This document shows, in pieces, positions 63,653-64,000 of a stretch of 64,000 nucleotides of DNA. A program made the position numbers and the translations under genes. Origin of the DNA: Leptolyngbya sp. NIES-2104 (GTDB lineage Bacteria > Cyanobacteriota > Cyanobacteriia > Leptolyngbyales > Leptolyngbyaceae); contig NZ_BBWW01000001.1 in NCBI RefSeq assembly GCF_001485215.1, positions 1,178,001 to 1,242,000 of the forward strand, written 5' to 3'. The notes under the pieces are model-generated. The model searched no databases and had not been told where the DNA came from. It was given only the letters and a program-made list of their open reading frames with translations. Every line of letters starts with the position of its first letter. Positions within the stretch are counted from its first letter, which is position 1.

Positions 63653-64000
63653 ATGACGGTGAGTCTCGAATGGATTGTCGCGGGTACGGCGCTGATGGCA
63701 GCGATCGCGAACGGAGTTGCACTCTGGCAACGCTGGCGATCGTCGATCGTCATTGAATCCGAACAAGCGATGCAAGAAGCGCTCTGGCGACAATCGATCG
63801 CAGTCGAAGCGGCGTTAGACGGCATTGCAATTCTGAATGAAACTGGGAAACTGCTCTACCTCAACGATGCTCACTTGAAAATGTTTGGGTACAGCCGCAC
63901 CGAACTGATCGGGAAAAGTTGGGAAGTGCTGTACTATCCCGAAGAAATTGAGCGGATCGATCGAGAAATTCGCCCCGTTCTGAAAAAAATCGGACAGTGG
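63653..64000 (+). CDS. PAS-domain sensor protein, 5' part
   Basis: The frame runs from an ATG at 63653 to the window edge, 116 codons without a stop. One N-terminal membrane helix (WIVAGTALMAAIANGVALW) is followed by a PAS domain: VEAALDGIAILNETGKLLYL and FGYSRTELIGKSWEVLYYPE. The rest, probably a histidine kinase or diguanylate cyclase, lies beyond the window. No clear ribosome-binding site precedes the ATG. Confidence 0.82.
   Translation, partial: MTVSLEWIVAGTALMAAIANGVALWQRWRSSIVIESEQAMQEALWRQSIAVEAALDGIAILNETGKLLYLNDAHLKMFGYSRTELIGKSWEVLYYPEEIERIDREIRPVLKKIGQW

Overview
The window is chromosomal DNA from a cyanobacterium. The octamer GCGATCGC (HIP1) and its core CGATCG recur throughout. 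Several genes are specific to, or typical of, oxygenic phototrophs: the circadian output regulator RpaA, a CRR7-type NDH-1 factor, VIPP1, the MPBQ/MSBQ methyltransferase of plastoquinone and tocopherol synthesis, DUF1350, DUF4079 and DUF928. Long intergenic spacers, large TPR/CHAT and haemagglutinin-type secreted proteins, and 16S-23S spacer tRNAs for Ile and Ala suggest a filamentous, Leptolyngbya-like organism. The genus is an inference.

Layout. 0-6 kb: a sensor kinase with a degenerate ATP-binding domain, a DUF1350 protein, and a glycosyltransferase next to an ABC exporter. 6-13 kb: two dihydroorotase homologues that both lack the first histidine of the metal-binding HxH motif, with signal peptidase I between them; then a tight run of coiled-coil protein, Mug-type DNA glycosylase, cytochrome b561-like protein, lipoprotein esterase and glycosyltransferase. 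13-18.5 kb: tRNA-Ser(CGA), ComEC with a degenerate hydrolase domain, DUF4079 and unknown membrane proteins. 18.5-21.6 kb: accessory region with helically phased palindromic repeats, a compact three-gene cassette of unknown function (the first product resembles a PD-(D/E)XK nuclease), and a hicBA toxin-antitoxin pair flanked by two direct copies of a 210-bp dispersed repeat. 21.6-28 kb: glyQ and a complete rRNA operon with promoter, spacer tRNAs, boxA and terminator. 28-33.8 kb: an intact IS5-family element, dxr, a gene remnant, dtd, chrA and prfB with its programmed +1 frameshift.

33.8-43.7 kb: a cell-surface block with a TPR-CHAT protein, a filamentous-haemagglutinin-type exoprotein cut short by an in-frame TGA, a metalloprotease split by a one-base frameshift, DUF928, and a CHASE2-GGDEF diguanylate cyclase. 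43.8-48.2 kb: four consecutive glycosyltransferases forming an operon for a surface glycan; a palindromic repeat sits at the third junction. 48.3-64 kb: mostly housekeeping and stress genes (PcrA/UvrD helicase, Uma2 nuclease, NarL-type regulator, pirin, M23 peptidase, Hsp33, VIPP1, GmhB, MPBQ methyltransferase, Crp-type regulator, cupin, C39-like peptidase with three internal repeats, PrxQ, RpaA, CRR7, lipid kinase), ending inside a PAS sensor kinase.

The most unusual items are the phased repeat array and adjacent cassette at 18.6-20.0 kb, the dispersed palindromic repeat family (three copies, two bracketing hicBA), the paired pseudo-dihydroorotases, and two disrupted secreted-protein genes close together. 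All functional statements come from reading the sequence and recalling family features; no database search was run.
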